NCBI GenBank assembly: GCA_038087015.1
Contig: JASBNA010000002.1
Location: 1,178,001 to 1,242,000, forward strand
DNA length: 64,000 nucleotides
Direction: 5' to 3'
Source: Cerrena zonata
Taxonomy: Eukaryota; Basidiomycota; Agaricomycetes; Polyporales; Cerrenaceae
The notes beneath the pieces were generated by a model. It did not search any database and was not told the origin of the DNA. It saw only the letters and a program-made list of their open reading frames with translations. Shown here one piece after another: positions 1-10,741 of the stretch; the stretch's first letter is position 1; every line of letters begins with the position of its first letter. A program made the translations under genes and the position numbers.

Positions 1-315
1 GCAGAGGTCTGTTTCGATTTCAAACTTAACGTCGAATATGCTCACATTTCATTCTACAGGATTTGGTGATAGGCTCCTGAATGAGGTCAAGAAGCTCGCG
101 TTGAAAGACGTCAAAATCAAGATCTTCGCACCTCCAGAACGGAAATACTCCACCTGGATCGGTGGATCCATTCTGGCCGGTTTGAACACATTCAGAAAGG
201 TTTGCATCAGACATTCTATCACCATTCTCAACAGCTAACGTCTATACAGATGTGGGTTTCTGCGGAGGAGTACCAGGAGGACCCTGATATCATTCACAAG
301 AAACTGGGCTTCTGA
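1..315 (+). CDS. Arp1 (centractin) actin-related protein, C-terminal end, partial at left edge
   Basis: Seen: three exon pieces, about 1-6, 60-199 and 250-315 (TGA 313-315), joined by GT..AG introns of 53 and 50 nt. They encode the last about 70 residues of an actin-fold protein: [13 protein letters not shown], then [20 protein letters not shown], then [13 protein letters not shown] and a short C-terminal tail. The [16 protein letters not shown] block is the actin-family signature. Known: in Arp1 the last segment reads FRKMWVS/E followed by an acidic spacer, unlike actin, which ends in RKCF. Arp1 forms the short filament of dynactin, the activator of cytoplasmic dynein. Inference: Arp1 rather than actin or Arp2/3 because of the MWVSAEEY tail. 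The first exon piece is only a few bases, so its boundary is uncertain. The gene is convergent with eS24. Confidence 0.8.
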
Positions 316-629
316 TCGTCACACGACCTATGATTTCTTTTCCCTTTTATCTCGCATATCCTATGGTTCCAATATGATACCCTCAATGTAGAGTCATGGC
401 CTAATGGAGTTGATTACTGTTTCCGCATATGGGCTGCTCAAGTGATTGGAGGGCTCTGTCGTAATTTTTGATTTTTTTCCGCATGCGCATAATGATTCAT
501 GGATGATGAGTGAAGAAGGACAGTAAGCATACGCAATAGGATACAGAGGCGGATAGCTTTTGCGAAGATGACGGTATGCAGATGCGATGAATGAGAGCCC
601 ATAATGAAAAGACCAGCAACGCCCAACCA
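316..629. other. intergenic, convergent 3' regions of Arp1 and eS24
   Basis: 314 bases between two stop codons facing each other. No gene is seen; it should hold both 3' UTRs and polyadenylation signals, but no clear AATAAA on either strand decides the sites. Confidence 0.5.
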
Positions 630-1335
630 TTACTTGCCCTTCTTGGCAGGTTCTGAGGCCTTGCTCTTTTTGGTACCGCGGAGCTGAAAGCAAAAGCGTA
701 AGCATTGTCGTGAAGTGAGTAAAGTGAAGGTTTGCGTACCTTCTTCGCACGGTTCTTGCGCTCCTTCCGTAGCTTACGGTTGGTCTTCACTGGTGCAGTA
801 GTAAGGCCAGCCTATTGGAAGGGGGATTACGATAAGATTCACAGCCTAGCGCATGAAAGACTGAATACGTACCCGAATGAGACGGTATTTGGGCTCGAAC
901 TTTCGCTGTGAGGCCTCATCGTCGTAGATAAGAGCAAATCCTGTGCTCTTTCCTCCACCGAAAGCGGTCTTGAAGCCGAAAGCAACTACTCGCTCCTTGT
1001 CGGCCTTGTAGATAGCGGCGAGCTTCTCCGCAAGCTCAGCCTTGGAGACGTTTGGTCGTGATGGATGGAGGACATCAACAACGAATTGGCGGCGGGCGAG
1101 GAGACGGTTGGTGATGAATTTGCGGGTGCGGATGGTTACTGGGGCTGCTGAGTCGGCCTGAAAAGACATAAGGAGTGTAGAGAAGAGATAGTCAGTTTCG
1201 GTTGTTCTGTGCTAGTGAGAGTACATCCAAAGGCTATCGCATCCATCCAGCCGAGATCTTTGTCGTTCCAGGCCGTTCTTTCGCGACGATAGGCCTTCAT
1301 AGCTTCAGCAACGAGACGGGACGTGTACTCACCAT
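630..1335 (-). CDS. RPS24: 40S ribosomal protein eS24 (RPS24)
   Basis: Four exons on the minus strand: 1335-1333 (the ATG alone), 1157-873, 811-740 and 683-630 (TAA). The 137-residue product matches eS24 in length and sequence: [15 protein letters not shown] at the N-terminus, then [20 protein letters not shown], and a basic tail [14 protein letters not shown] followed by a Lys-rich end. It is a structural protein of the small ribosomal subunit. Start choice: an ATG at 1169 gives an open N-terminus MSFQADS, but its TTTTCAG is a perfect 3' splice site. Splicing from ATG|GTGAGT at 1332 gives [11 protein letters not shown], the usual eS24 start. The 174-nt first intron is longer than the others, as is common in ribosomal-protein genes. 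It shares a 302-bp divergent promoter region with the next gene. Confidence 0.93.
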
Positions 1336-1637
1336 GGTTCTTGACGTTGCCGGGGGATATTTTGCCTTCTCGTCGTCAGGCCTTACGACGTACTCTTTGC
1401 CTCTAGACGCGCCAGCGAATCGGCAGTTCCCGACCCCAAGCCAAACAGAGTCAAACAGATCGACGGACCGCTCTATCCCGCTCCGAGAGTCTCTGTCTTT
1501 AACTTGCTGCTGCTCACTAGTACTCTCACTGCGGGCCTCTCGACTGTTTCTCTTTAAACCGTAGCTTTCAACTGCTGGAACACTCTTCGTAACTTATTAC
1601 CCAAGGTATTTTACTAATTTCCTACCCCGCATCAAGC
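1336..1637. promoter_or_regulatory. divergent promoter region between RPS24 and Tic20-like gene
   Basis: 302 bases between two start codons pointing away from each other, so both core promoters and 5' UTRs must lie here. No TATA box is obvious, which is typical for a ribosomal-protein gene; pyrimidine-rich stretches occur around 1490-1560. The assignment rests on gene orientation, not on a recognised factor site. Confidence 0.55.
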
Positions 1638-2441
1638 ATGAGCAAACCCACCTTCAACCCTTCTTCGTTTGCACCCTATGTGAGTAATTTGTCTCCAAGA
1701 CCGAACGACTCTAGATGACTGGGTTCTGTCTTTATAGACCCCACCTCCTGACGATCCTTCCTATGCATCCTCTTCCAATCAAACACATACCACTGCTAGA
1801 GCGTGGTTCCCACCACAGCATGTGACATCATACCAATCCGGAGGGATCCCTACATTCAACACATCTCAAGCGGGCGGTATGGGTGCAGTGGAAGAAGCAG
1901 AAGAAACAGGAGGTGCCAGTGCATGGGAAACACGATATGGTGCTCGAGTAGATCTCATGGCCGCTTTTGCTTACATTTTAGGCCCTATTTCCGGTTTGTC
2001 CATCTCAAGACTCAGTTCTTGATGTGAAGAGCAAATTATTGAGACAGTCTCTCTAGCACTTCTCCTTCTCATTACAGAAACTCACAACGACTATGTTAGA
2101 TTTCATGGTGAGCTACTCCCTACTATGCTCGGAGGCCGGTTTACTGAAACACTTATCTAGCATATCAAGCTGCATTGTTATCGACTCCGCTCCTAATACT
2201 GCGAATACTGTCCTCACTACTTGGATTCGTACCCTTCCTCAGAACTCTGTTTACCCTTCTTCTTATTGTACCATCGTTATACATGACGTGCGTATCTTAT
2301 CCAAGGGCTTGTCATGATTTATCCTGACTAGACCCGCCTTTCAGCTGGAGAGCTTACACTGATGCAGCACAAAATGGATTGACTCGCTTCCAACTACCTT
2401 GGATAGGGCCCCTGGCCGATCTTTGGGTCTCAGAAGAGTGA
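1638..2441 (+). CDS. Tic20-like / DUF4870 small membrane protein
   Basis: Five exons: 1638-1679, 1738-1993, 2057-2107, 2161-2287 and 2345-2441, giving 190 residues. The N-terminal half is polar (start MSKPTFNPSSFAPY). A conserved block SAWETRYGARVDLMAAFAYI leads into three hydrophobic segments: AFAYILGPISALLLLI, then AALLSTPLLILRILSSLLGF, then LRTLFTLLLIVPSLYMT. The protein ends in a short soluble tail, LPWIGPLADLWVSEE. This architecture fits the DUF4870/Tic20-like family (also called UPF0132 in fungi), small three- to four-helix membrane proteins whose fungal role is not established. All phases agree across the splices and the helices cross exon junctions intact. Subcellular site is unknown; no mitochondrial presequence is evident. 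Confidence 0.78.
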
Positions 2442-2815
2442 ACCTACCCGAGCCTGCCCTGCGTTCTAGGCTCCCTTAATACATTTATGGATTATTCCCA
2501 TCCTGACACTGAAATATACTGATGTTTATGAAAGCGACTGTCTTCCACCAGTGTACTCTATTTCTCATCGGGGCTGAACGGGTATTTTCGCGCCAACGGA
2601 CAACTTCGAGTGAGAAATAGAATGATTGAATACCCAAAGCTGCAAACAGAACGACGGATAGGGATGTGATAGAAAATACAGAACGATGCGAAAGACTCAA
2701 AATACAAATACATGGGCCCGCCAGTAGTCGTAAATAGCCATACAAAGGAATACAAGTTAAACGGAAACCTAGAAGCCCAATACCCAAATTCTCCAAGTCC
2801 ATCAGTCCGATCGTA

Positions 2816-3695
2816 TCATAGCATAATGCACAAGTTAGCAAGTTGCAAGCCAGAGTTACACGCCGTCCTCGTCGCGTCGGTAATCAGTCCACGGTAAAGA
2901 GGTGCAATGTCGTTTAGGATGGCATCCGTCAGGTTCTCCACGGCGTCCAAAATCTCGTCCAGAATGCACTTGATCTCATAGACAACTAAATCGCTAAAAT
3001 TAGTACGGATCACAGGTTCACTGGGGTTAGACTTACTTGGTCCAAGTGTTGACCCGACAGCGGGAAGTTCGTAAGCATATTTGTCGACGGAACTCAAGAA
3101 ATCCTTGTTCGCGTTGACAGTATTCTTTAGAAGAGTTTCTAGTGCATCGTCTTGGTTGTAGTTGGCGAGACCTTTGTCGGCAGCAAGTTGTTTGAGGATA
3201 CCACCGAATCCGAAGAGACTATCGTGGAAACCACTAGCTTCAGCGCTGGTTTGTTCGGAGTACTCAGAAATATCGGCCTGCTGTGAGGGGCGTTGGCCAG
3301 ACAGTGATTCTTGATGATAATCGCATATTAACACGATAAGATGCAACATACGATCAACCCGACTCACGAAGGTTAGCAGAGTGAGATTGCATCTGCGTGT
3401 AGTAGGTATTCAGAATACCGATGTTCTTGACGGTAGTGGTAATATCGCGAGCTTCGAGAGAGGTACCATTGGTCCGGCGGGTAGTAAGTTCGGACGAGTT
3501 GGTGAAAGCATCCTTGACCAGATTGTTGCCAGAATGCGAACCATGGACCGGACTTGCGACATATTCACGAGCGAAGTAAGTCACCAAAGGGAAAGGAACC
3601 GGTGAAGCTGCCACAGGGGCTATTGCGAGAGGGGCTCCGATCAGGAAGAGAGCGGCCAGCGCGACAGCGAAGAAAACTCGGAGGGTCGATGTCAT
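2816..3695 (-). CDS. secreted protein of unknown function
   Basis: Three exons: 3695-3368, 3309-3037 and 2985-2816, giving 256 residues with all phases consistent; the introns are 58 and 51 nt. Residues 1-30 form a strong signal peptide (VFFAVALAALFLIGAPLAIA) with an Ala-rich cleavage region near ASP. The mature part is acidic, has few cysteines and potential N-glycosylation sites (NSS, NGT, NLT), and looks helical and repeat-free: TTVKNIGILNTYYTQMQSHS in the middle and YEIKCILDEILDAVENLTDA near the end. The internal splice AA|TCA gives a smooth reading NLQSLSGQRP. I do not recognise the family. A TATA-like element lies 168 bp upstream. It could be a cell-wall-associated or developmental secreted protein, but nothing in the sequence fixes this. 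Confidence 0.75.
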
Positions 3696-3862
3696 ATTGG
3701 GTTGCTTGAAGAAGAGTATGGGTAGTCGATGTGGCTTGTAGGTTGCTTGAAGACTGGCGGCTAGCGCGAAGTAAATTATGGGGCGAGTAGAGTACGGGAG
3801 ACAAGGAGACGGTGGTGGTTGGGGGGCAAGAAGCGAACACAGCGGGCACAGAGTCGAACATG

Positions 3863-3870
3863 TTTATATA
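3863..3870 (-). promoter_or_regulatory. TATA-like element of the secreted-protein gene
   Basis: The minus strand reads TATATAAA about 168 bp upstream of the ATG at 3695, in an otherwise GC-rich stretch. The distance allows a 5' UTR of about 130 nt. Confidence 0.5.
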
Positions 3871-4522
3871 CCCCGACTCGACAGCAGCTCAACTTCCCCC
3901 GCTTCGACGCCGTCCCATTGGTCCCCGCCGGCCGGCGCCTCCGACACGGCGGGATACACGTGACCGCGTCGACATCGTCTTACTACTACTAGCACCGTTC
4001 GGACAAGAGCCTCAATATCAGTACGCATCAGCTGCAACATGACAGACGGAGGGGAAATAGGATCATGAACGCATACCAAAGATGACAGTTCCCGAGGGAA
4101 GGGTTCAAACACGAACATTGGCATCGCCTAAACAATTGACAGAAACCATCAAGGCAGTTGTGTTAATTGATCCACTGTTATGACAGGATGATGGCATATA
4201 CACGGACAATACACACAAACGTGGGACCCCAGGGATATCGACAGCAAAAGCAGTTAATAGGGTAACAAGGAGGCATAGCTAGCATGCATAGGGAGATCGT
4301 GAAAGTATAAGACGTATAGTCATGCATCGCCTAAGATCTCCTCGCGTTAAATAAATATAGTCCTCAAGGCTGACAGGGGTTAGGATGTGCAAGATCCAAT
4401 GGTCCATAGCGAATGTGCAAACGAAAAGAATGTGTTGGGAAAAGATCGATGTTCGTCGAAAGACGATAGAAGGTTGAATTTATCAGACCTCAGTCTGAGG
4501 GAAAAGGAAACCGAATGTCTTT
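3871..4522. other. intergenic region between two minus-strand secreted-protein genes
   Basis: About 650 bases holding the distal promoter of the gene ending at 2816 and the 3' UTR of the CPL1-like gene. No gene, tRNA or repeat is seen. Confidence 0.5.
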
Positions 4523-5796
4523 TCAGAGCTTGGTGCAAGATTTACCGTCCAAGGAGAGTCTGAATCCTTGTGCACAGGTGTAAACTGTTCAAGCGAATAT
4601 TGTCAGGATCATGCAAATGTGGAGTAACAATGATCGGGAGAGTGTACCTTTGCAAGCACCTTGGTCGCAACCAACATTCCAAGCTCCTTCAATGGCAGTG
4701 CAGTCTTGTCCAGCACCGATGGAGGCACAACCACCACAGGAGGTCAATTCCGTGGCGGTATCGACACACTCGTAGTCACCAGTGAGACCAGTGAGACCCT
4801 TGAGAGCACAAGCTTGCAAGCCGCTAGGGCAAAGGTTGACAGAGCGGGACTTAGCGTGACGCTTGTAGTGGGCAGGCTTTCCAGGAGTGTTGGAAGGCTT
4901 GCTGGGAGGGGCAGTGGTAGTGGGGGGAGTGGGGTAACACTTGAGATCGTTAGTGTTCCAGTCCCATCCCTTGGGGCATTGAGGAGGAGGCATCTGCGAA
5001 GGAGGGTGGTTGGGAACACAGCATCCTTTGCCAGTGTTCCAGCTCCAGCCTGAGGGAGGGCATTGGTTGCCACTTGGAGGCGCAGGGGGTGCGGGAGGTC
5101 CACCGTGAGGGAGACAGCAGTCCTTCTGACCAAAGCTAGTGAATGAGCGGAAATTAACATCCTGATTTAAGCATATAAGAAAGTGGTAAATAAGCTTACT
5201 AGAAGTGACCACTATCGCAGTTACCGGGAGTAGAAGGCGTCGATGGGGTAGCCGGGGTCGTAGGCTTGGAAGGAGTAGCCGGAGTGGTAGGCTTCTGGGG
5301 AGTAGCCGGAGTAGTGGGCTTCTCAGGGACAGCGGGACTCGAAGGCTTCGTAGGGTAAGCAGGGGTCGTGGGCTTCTGGGGAGTAGCAGGAGTCGTAGGC
5401 TTCGATGGCGCAGACGATGATTGGGGAGGGTAGCCTCGAGGAGGGATAGGGTTGCACGTCAACCCAGACTTGTCCCAAGACCAACCACCGTTACAAGCTG
5501 GGGGAGCCTGCTGTTCGGGCGGGGCATGAGGAGTGCAGCATCCTTGACCAGCGTTCCAACTCCAGCCGTTCGTAGGGCACTGAGTATTCTTGGGGGGAGC
5601 GGGTGGGCTAGGGGGAGCACCACGAGTGACACAGCAATCACGCTGAGAGAAGCTACAATCAAAGTCAGTCAACTATCGCAAGAAGAATTATCGAAGACAC
5701 GTACTAGAACTCGTTGGATTTACAGCTCTTGCTTGCCGTGGCCAATACAAAGGGGACCGCGGCAGCGAGCAAAAGAATGCGGGAGAGAACAGCCAT
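4523..5796 (-). CDS. secreted CPL1-like cysteine-rich protein with duplicated WSW-CC module
   Basis: Four exons: 5796-5705, 5652-5200, 5135-4648 and 4584-4523, giving 364 residues. The order is: signal peptide ([18 protein letters not shown]); module A, FSQRDCC...[11 protein letters not shown]...[12 protein letters not shown]; a Pro/Thr linker of KPTTPATP repeats; module B, FGQKDCC...[11 protein letters not shown]...[11 protein letters not shown]; a second Pro/Thr linker with a basic patch; and a C-terminal CPL1-like domain ([50 protein letters not shown]). Known: CPL1-like domains occur in secreted basidiomycete proteins, including Cryptococcus Cpl1, which modulates host response; the biochemical role is unsettled. 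Exons 2 and 3 each begin after a phase-2 intron with the same YF(S/G)Q(R/K)DCC start, so the module probably arose by exon duplication. Likely extracellular or wall-bound and O-mannosylated. Confidence 0.86.
5222..5415 (-). repeat. [12 protein letters not shown] Pro/Thr tandem repeat in the CPL1-like protein
   Basis: About seven imperfect octapeptide units ([24 protein letters not shown] and variants) encoded on the minus strand inside exon 2. This is a low-complexity spacer typical of O-glycosylated linkers. Unit number is likely to vary between strains. Confidence 0.8.
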
Positions 5797-5902
5797 AGTA
5801 TATCGATCTAAACGGGAAAAGGACAGACTCGGACAACCACCAGAAAAGAGAGGGAGGAAAAGACAGGGAACCTTGTTGGCATTCAAACTGCATCATTTGC
5901 GC

Positions 5903-5908
5903 TTTATA
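5903..5908 (-). promoter_or_regulatory. TATA box of the CPL1-like gene
   Basis: TATAAA on the minus strand about 107 bp upstream of the ATG at 5796, fitting a strongly regulated secreted-protein gene. Confidence 0.55.
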
Positions 5909-7063
5909 AATACCGTTTGTTGGGGAACCTCGGAATGAACCCTCCCTCGAACAGACTGGAAAAAAATGAACCCACTGGGAAGCCGGCCTGTGGGAAAATC
6001 ATTACGCGACCTTGATGTTAAGGTATTCGTGGCTCATCATGTGGCAACAAGATATCTGTTATTCGCCCTTGTCTTTTGTACAAGAGGACAATTGAACAGC
6101 AAGGGAATGTGCCTGCCTATTTTTGAGGAACAAGGGAAAGTCAGAATATACCGTAGACCCTCAAATGTGTTAGAACGAAGGTTGGAGGCTCCTCGCCTGA
6201 ACTGGGGTACGCGGGGTGCTTGGCGTTGACAGGCACACAGGGCGGGAGGCGTCATACGGTAGACCACCTTCGATCACAGTGATCGCATGCGACACAGCCA
6301 CGGACCATGCACCGGTTGAGGCAGAAAATGGCAAAGCCGAAGATCTGAGAAGGCCGCCTGGAATGTATCTCAATCTGTCATCCTGGTACACCCGAATACA
6401 CTCTACACGTCGGTGTCGACAGTCGAAACAAAGCTTTACCATATATCATTGATTCACACTGGCTGCAACGTCGGACTTTTCATGCCGATTGATGCCCATC
6501 AGGTGTAAGCAATGTTCCAACAGGATTTCTCGTCGGTCCATAGAATGGACCCAGACGTAGTCCAATCTACTCGAAGGTGTTAGAGCGACCAAACTAGAGT
6601 TTTAGAACATGTAAAAATGTACCAAAAAGAAGAGGTTGTCATAGAAACCTCGAGAAGTCAATTGAATATCCCCCATCGCAGTCTGACAAAGGTTGGAGGG
6701 CAAGCGGGGCGTACCTTGGAGTGCCACAAATTTGTCTGACCAAATCGGCGCGGGTTATCATATTCGGTGATAACAGACCTTATGGTCCCATTACCCTGCA
6801 GATTACTTGCCGGTACCGTAAGATGCTGGCAAGAGGATACATTGTCCAGATGAAACACAGAAATCTTGGAATCTTATACACTACAGCCTTTAGACTTCAA
6901 ATCCGGAATACCTACCATGTCTCGAACACAGAGGCCGGAGGGGGGTACGCAACACACTACTGGTATCCTACGAGAACTCAAATGATTACGCCCATCAAGC
7001 AAAACTCTATATCTTCTTAAGCTAGACTTCTAATTAATATCATTCATATGCTTCAGAACGTTT
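5909..7063. other. intergenic region, nothing recognised
   Basis: About 1.15 kb between the CPL1-like promoter and the PP2A-A stop codon. Only short open frames with no family resemblance and no splice continuity are present. The left end holds upstream sequence of the CPL1-like gene and the right end the 3' UTR of the PP2A-A gene. No repeat or tRNA seen. Confidence 0.5.
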
Positions 7064-9289
7064 TTACATACCTCCTATCACAGCTTGGGCTTTCTGCAAC
7101 GCCTTGGAAGCAAAATAACGGACATCAGCATCAGTATCGTTTTTCTGACCCTCTAGGACCGGCGAAATCCGCTGCCGAATCAATTGTCGCCCTTCTTGTC
7201 CATCTCCGAAGGTTGACGCTAGAACCTCAAGCGACTTTGCAACGTTGAAACGGATATTTGGAATAGGGTCCTGAGCGAGTTGGAGTAGGGTCCCAAGGAT
7301 ATCCCCGCTAACGATGTCTATGTTTAGCACAGGGGCAATGGTCTTGGGAAGTAATGCGTGAAAATCAGAAACGTGAAAAGGATGAAGGTCGCTTACTGAT
7401 ATTGCCTGGACGGTGGTCATTCGAAGAAGGTAATTGGGATGTTGACCCATTCCCACAACTTTTGGTACGATTTGGATTTTCGCCCATTCAACGCCAAACA
7501 CCTCCGTCAACTTCTTGAGATTAACAGTGGCAGCCTCCCGGATGCTATAGACGTTGTCACCTAACCAGGACATGCACAGGTTGCCAAGCTGATCATCGAA
7601 GAATTCCTGTCCGAGTTGGGTTGCGAGTAGTGGAATGTACTCGATGATCGCCTGTCGCACTCTCCACGATCTGTCCTCCGCAAGTTCGATGATCGCCGGA
7701 AGAAGGCTTTCGTTCAACAATTCTATACCGATGACTGGGCGGAAATGAGATTATATTTCCGTAAGAAGGTTACGGGACAGCTTACCAGTGTTCACTTGCT
7801 CAAGTTTGCTGATGATATTCAACCTCACCTCAGGGAAATCATCTTTCAACAAATGCAGGAAGAGTGGTAGCAGATGCTCAATGGTCGCGTCGCGTCCCAG
7901 TAATGGTGCGAGACCACTAATCTGGTTCGCAAGAGCAGCACGAACGTGTTGCGATTGGTCTTGACAGAGGTCGCGAACGCAGGGTACGATGCGAGCTAAG
8001 ATGATCTCCTTCTCAAGAAGCTTAGAGAACCCTGACGTGAAACAGATACGAAGAAGGAAAATCTTAGTGCCGTTACGTAGCAATGGAATACAAATGGCCT
8101 ACCGGGAGTTTGGGTCGCTGCAGCACTACGAACTTCAGCTTCGCTGTCCTTGAGGAGTTGGACGTAGTAACCAACAAGTTCTTCCCTGACTAGGTCCTGA
8201 CCAACTGCCTCAGCCAGCTACAGTACGCGATGATTATTAGCTTTGACCCCACTAGACTATCACAGAGATAGACAAACCTCATTGAAGTGTTGGCCAACCA
8301 TGTACCTGACCCGCCAACTCTTATCCCCGACCGTTTGCCTGATTTGTTTCAACAGTTGATCTTGAGTTTCTGCCGGAGTCAACGCCTGCACAATAGCAAT
8401 AAGATCCTCCACAGTCAGGAGGCGAACGGAATCTTGGTCATCCGATTGAAGCTTGCGGTAAATGTTCAGACCGTCGGACAGGACGTGTGGCTTCGAGAAT
8501 TTCTTGATCAAAGGCTAGAAAGGCTCATCATTATGGAGCCGATAGAAAGCGAATTTGTAACAACGAACCGCTAGCGATTTCGCGGCTGCACGTCTGACCA
8601 TAGGTGTATCATCGCCGCCAAGTTGCGCATATCCCCTGCGAAGGTCATCCTGGATCTGAGTCGACACGCGATCGTACACTGCAGCATAAAGAGCACAAGC
8701 AGAGGTCCTAGAAGTAAACCAATCGCCTTTTGACAGTCGTTGGACGAGGGGGATGTAGTATTGCTCGATATCTTGCGAGCTCATGACAGCGGCAACTTTG
8801 GTGATCGATTCAGCGGCCTGGCAAGGGTACAAGTGGCAATGTTAGCTTTAAAGGGTATAGTGTACGTCCAATATGTCGAGAGTACAATGTCTTAAAGATG
8901 TTGACTTGCCTTGTCTCGAACAAGTGTCTCCTCTACAGTGGAGAGATTCTCAAGGGGACCGAATAGTATATGCGCATGGGCAGGACCGCCGATATACTCT
9001 TCAAAGGTCTTTCCAAGCTCCTCCGCCAACGCTAGCAGAACTTCATCTTCATCGTCTATAGAATCTTGAAGAAAGGGTATAAGCTCCTCTCTTGCTCGGT
9101 CAGGTCCAAGGGCGAGAGCAATAGTTGAGACACGGTGGATGGCATTGAGACGTAGTTGAACATCTTCAGATCGCAGCTCATCCATAAGGATCGCAATCGG
9201 AGCAATCTGGAGAACCAAGTTTGAGCTAATTGCTTCATCTACACTCGCATATGCGAACATACCTCGTCCACGGAGAAACCTGGATCCAT
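7064..9289 (-). CDS. PP2A scaffold subunit A (HEAT-repeat regulatory subunit)
   Basis: Eight exons: 9289-9263, 9206-8910, 8817-8569, 8514-8278, 8217-8103, 8031-7786, 7734-7397 and 7342-7064, giving 595 residues, the usual length for the about 15-HEAT-repeat PP2A A subunit (yeast Tpd3, human PPP2R1A). Diagnostic stretches are [15 protein letters not shown] in HEAT 1, [49 protein letters not shown] and [20 protein letters not shown]. It holds the catalytic C and regulatory B subunits together. Odd points: intron 2 is GC-AG (AAG|GCAAGT at 8909), fixed by the conserved [12 protein letters not shown] junction; the 54-nt intron before the last exon is in frame and stop-free. The last codons GGATGTAA may hide a further donor (G|GTATGT at 7069), so the C-terminal few residues are uncertain. 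Confidence 0.95.
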
Positions 9290-10741
9290 AGTGGGCCTAC
9301 AAACTGATCTTCTGTTAGATAATGGACACGCCACAGGAGGGACGTTTAACGAACGCAGATAATAAGGTCGGTTGAGATGCAGAGACACACAGAAGGGTTT
9401 GTTTAAAAATGAGAAGATACGGAGAGACGATGAAGAATACGGTGAAGCGAGAACCTCAGACTGGATCACTATCCACCCTACAAAGGATGGCCACGCGACG
9501 CGGCGTAGGTTCACAGACGCCCGAGCAGACTGACCTCACTCAAGTTTGCATTTTCGGCTTAAATTCCGTTATACAATATATATACAAACTCTAGACAGGG
9601 AAAATACTACACTACTTATTCTTCGCGAAGAAGAGAGTTTCCAAAAATTGGTGAGAGGAGCAAACGTCCTCTCGATACGCATAAGCGTGTCAATGCTGTA
9701 GCCAGAGGCATAAGCAGTATGTATCCGAAGATAATCGCGCGAAAGGAACAAGTCCATCGACATCACATATTCACCCCGAAGGATTCCAATTTCCAACAAA
9801 CACCACAGTATAAGCACTGTAAATCACTATCTAAGATTTAGTATCAAGGGAAGGACTAAGGTACAATGCGAAGACTCACTCTCAACCTAAAACAACTTCC
9901 TGGCGAAACGAGTGTGAGCACGTTCGGTGTACAGGTAAGTGTATAAATCGGTTATATCCACACAGGGCTTGGTGTAAACCTGCTGGTGCAACATGGGTCG
10001 CACAGGGTCCGCTAAGCTGCTGGAGTACAACACCTCGCAAGAACACCTAATAGCGAAGTCGGCCAAGCTCTGAACCACATTGCGACAAGCGTAACTTGAG
10101 CGCAAATTCACGTTGTTTAGTCAATCGTCGTGTATAATGGGTTCGCCCCTTTGTTGTTTCGTTATTGTCTATGGGTTTGCCCCGAAGTGGTTTTGTTCAT
10201 CAATGCCGCTATTTGCAGCTAAGCATGCAGAAGTACGTAAATAAACACGTTCAGCTTCAAATGGTATTTGCCTGTGGTTATAGCTTCTGCTTCGTCTGTG
10301 TCAAAAACGACCACAATAGATACCGATGATGTGAATAGGATCCACGCCTCGTTTATCTAATTACGAAGCCACCATGTCGATCGATGTCATAGTTGGGTGC
10401 ATGATGGCACGACGTGGGTATTTGCAGAATATTGAATGGCCAATAGGCTGTCGAATGCTTGGGTGTGGCGGACGAATGACAAGAGGGTAAGAAAAGTGCA
10501 TCCGCCCCCTATCCGAGTCGCTCACGAGAGCCAAGTCTAGATTTAGGGCAGGGTCCGGTTTAAAAGCGGTAAGGATGGTAAATAAGTCCTGAGATCATCG
10601 GAGCATATACAGTAACTCTGTCGTCATCCGTTCAAGAACGTTGCTATATAAGTGATGGAGATTGAAGCAACCAATGCACTTGATACTGTGAAGTGGAAAT
10701 CGCTTGCTTGACCTTTGACCCGTACTAGTACTTGCTCCAAT
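9290..10741. other. intergenic region, nothing recognised
   Basis: About 1.45 kb between divergently transcribed PP2A-A and the epimerase, so it carries both promoters. Open frames here (for example 9569-9817 and 9887-10111 on the minus strand) are short, lack family signatures and do not join by plausible splices. No repeats or RNA genes found by eye. Confidence 0.45.

Noticed and set aside
1202..1564. 120-codon plus-strand open frame
   Set aside because: It overlaps the eS24 first intron and the divergent promoter; no family resemblance and it conflicts with the eS24 start exon.
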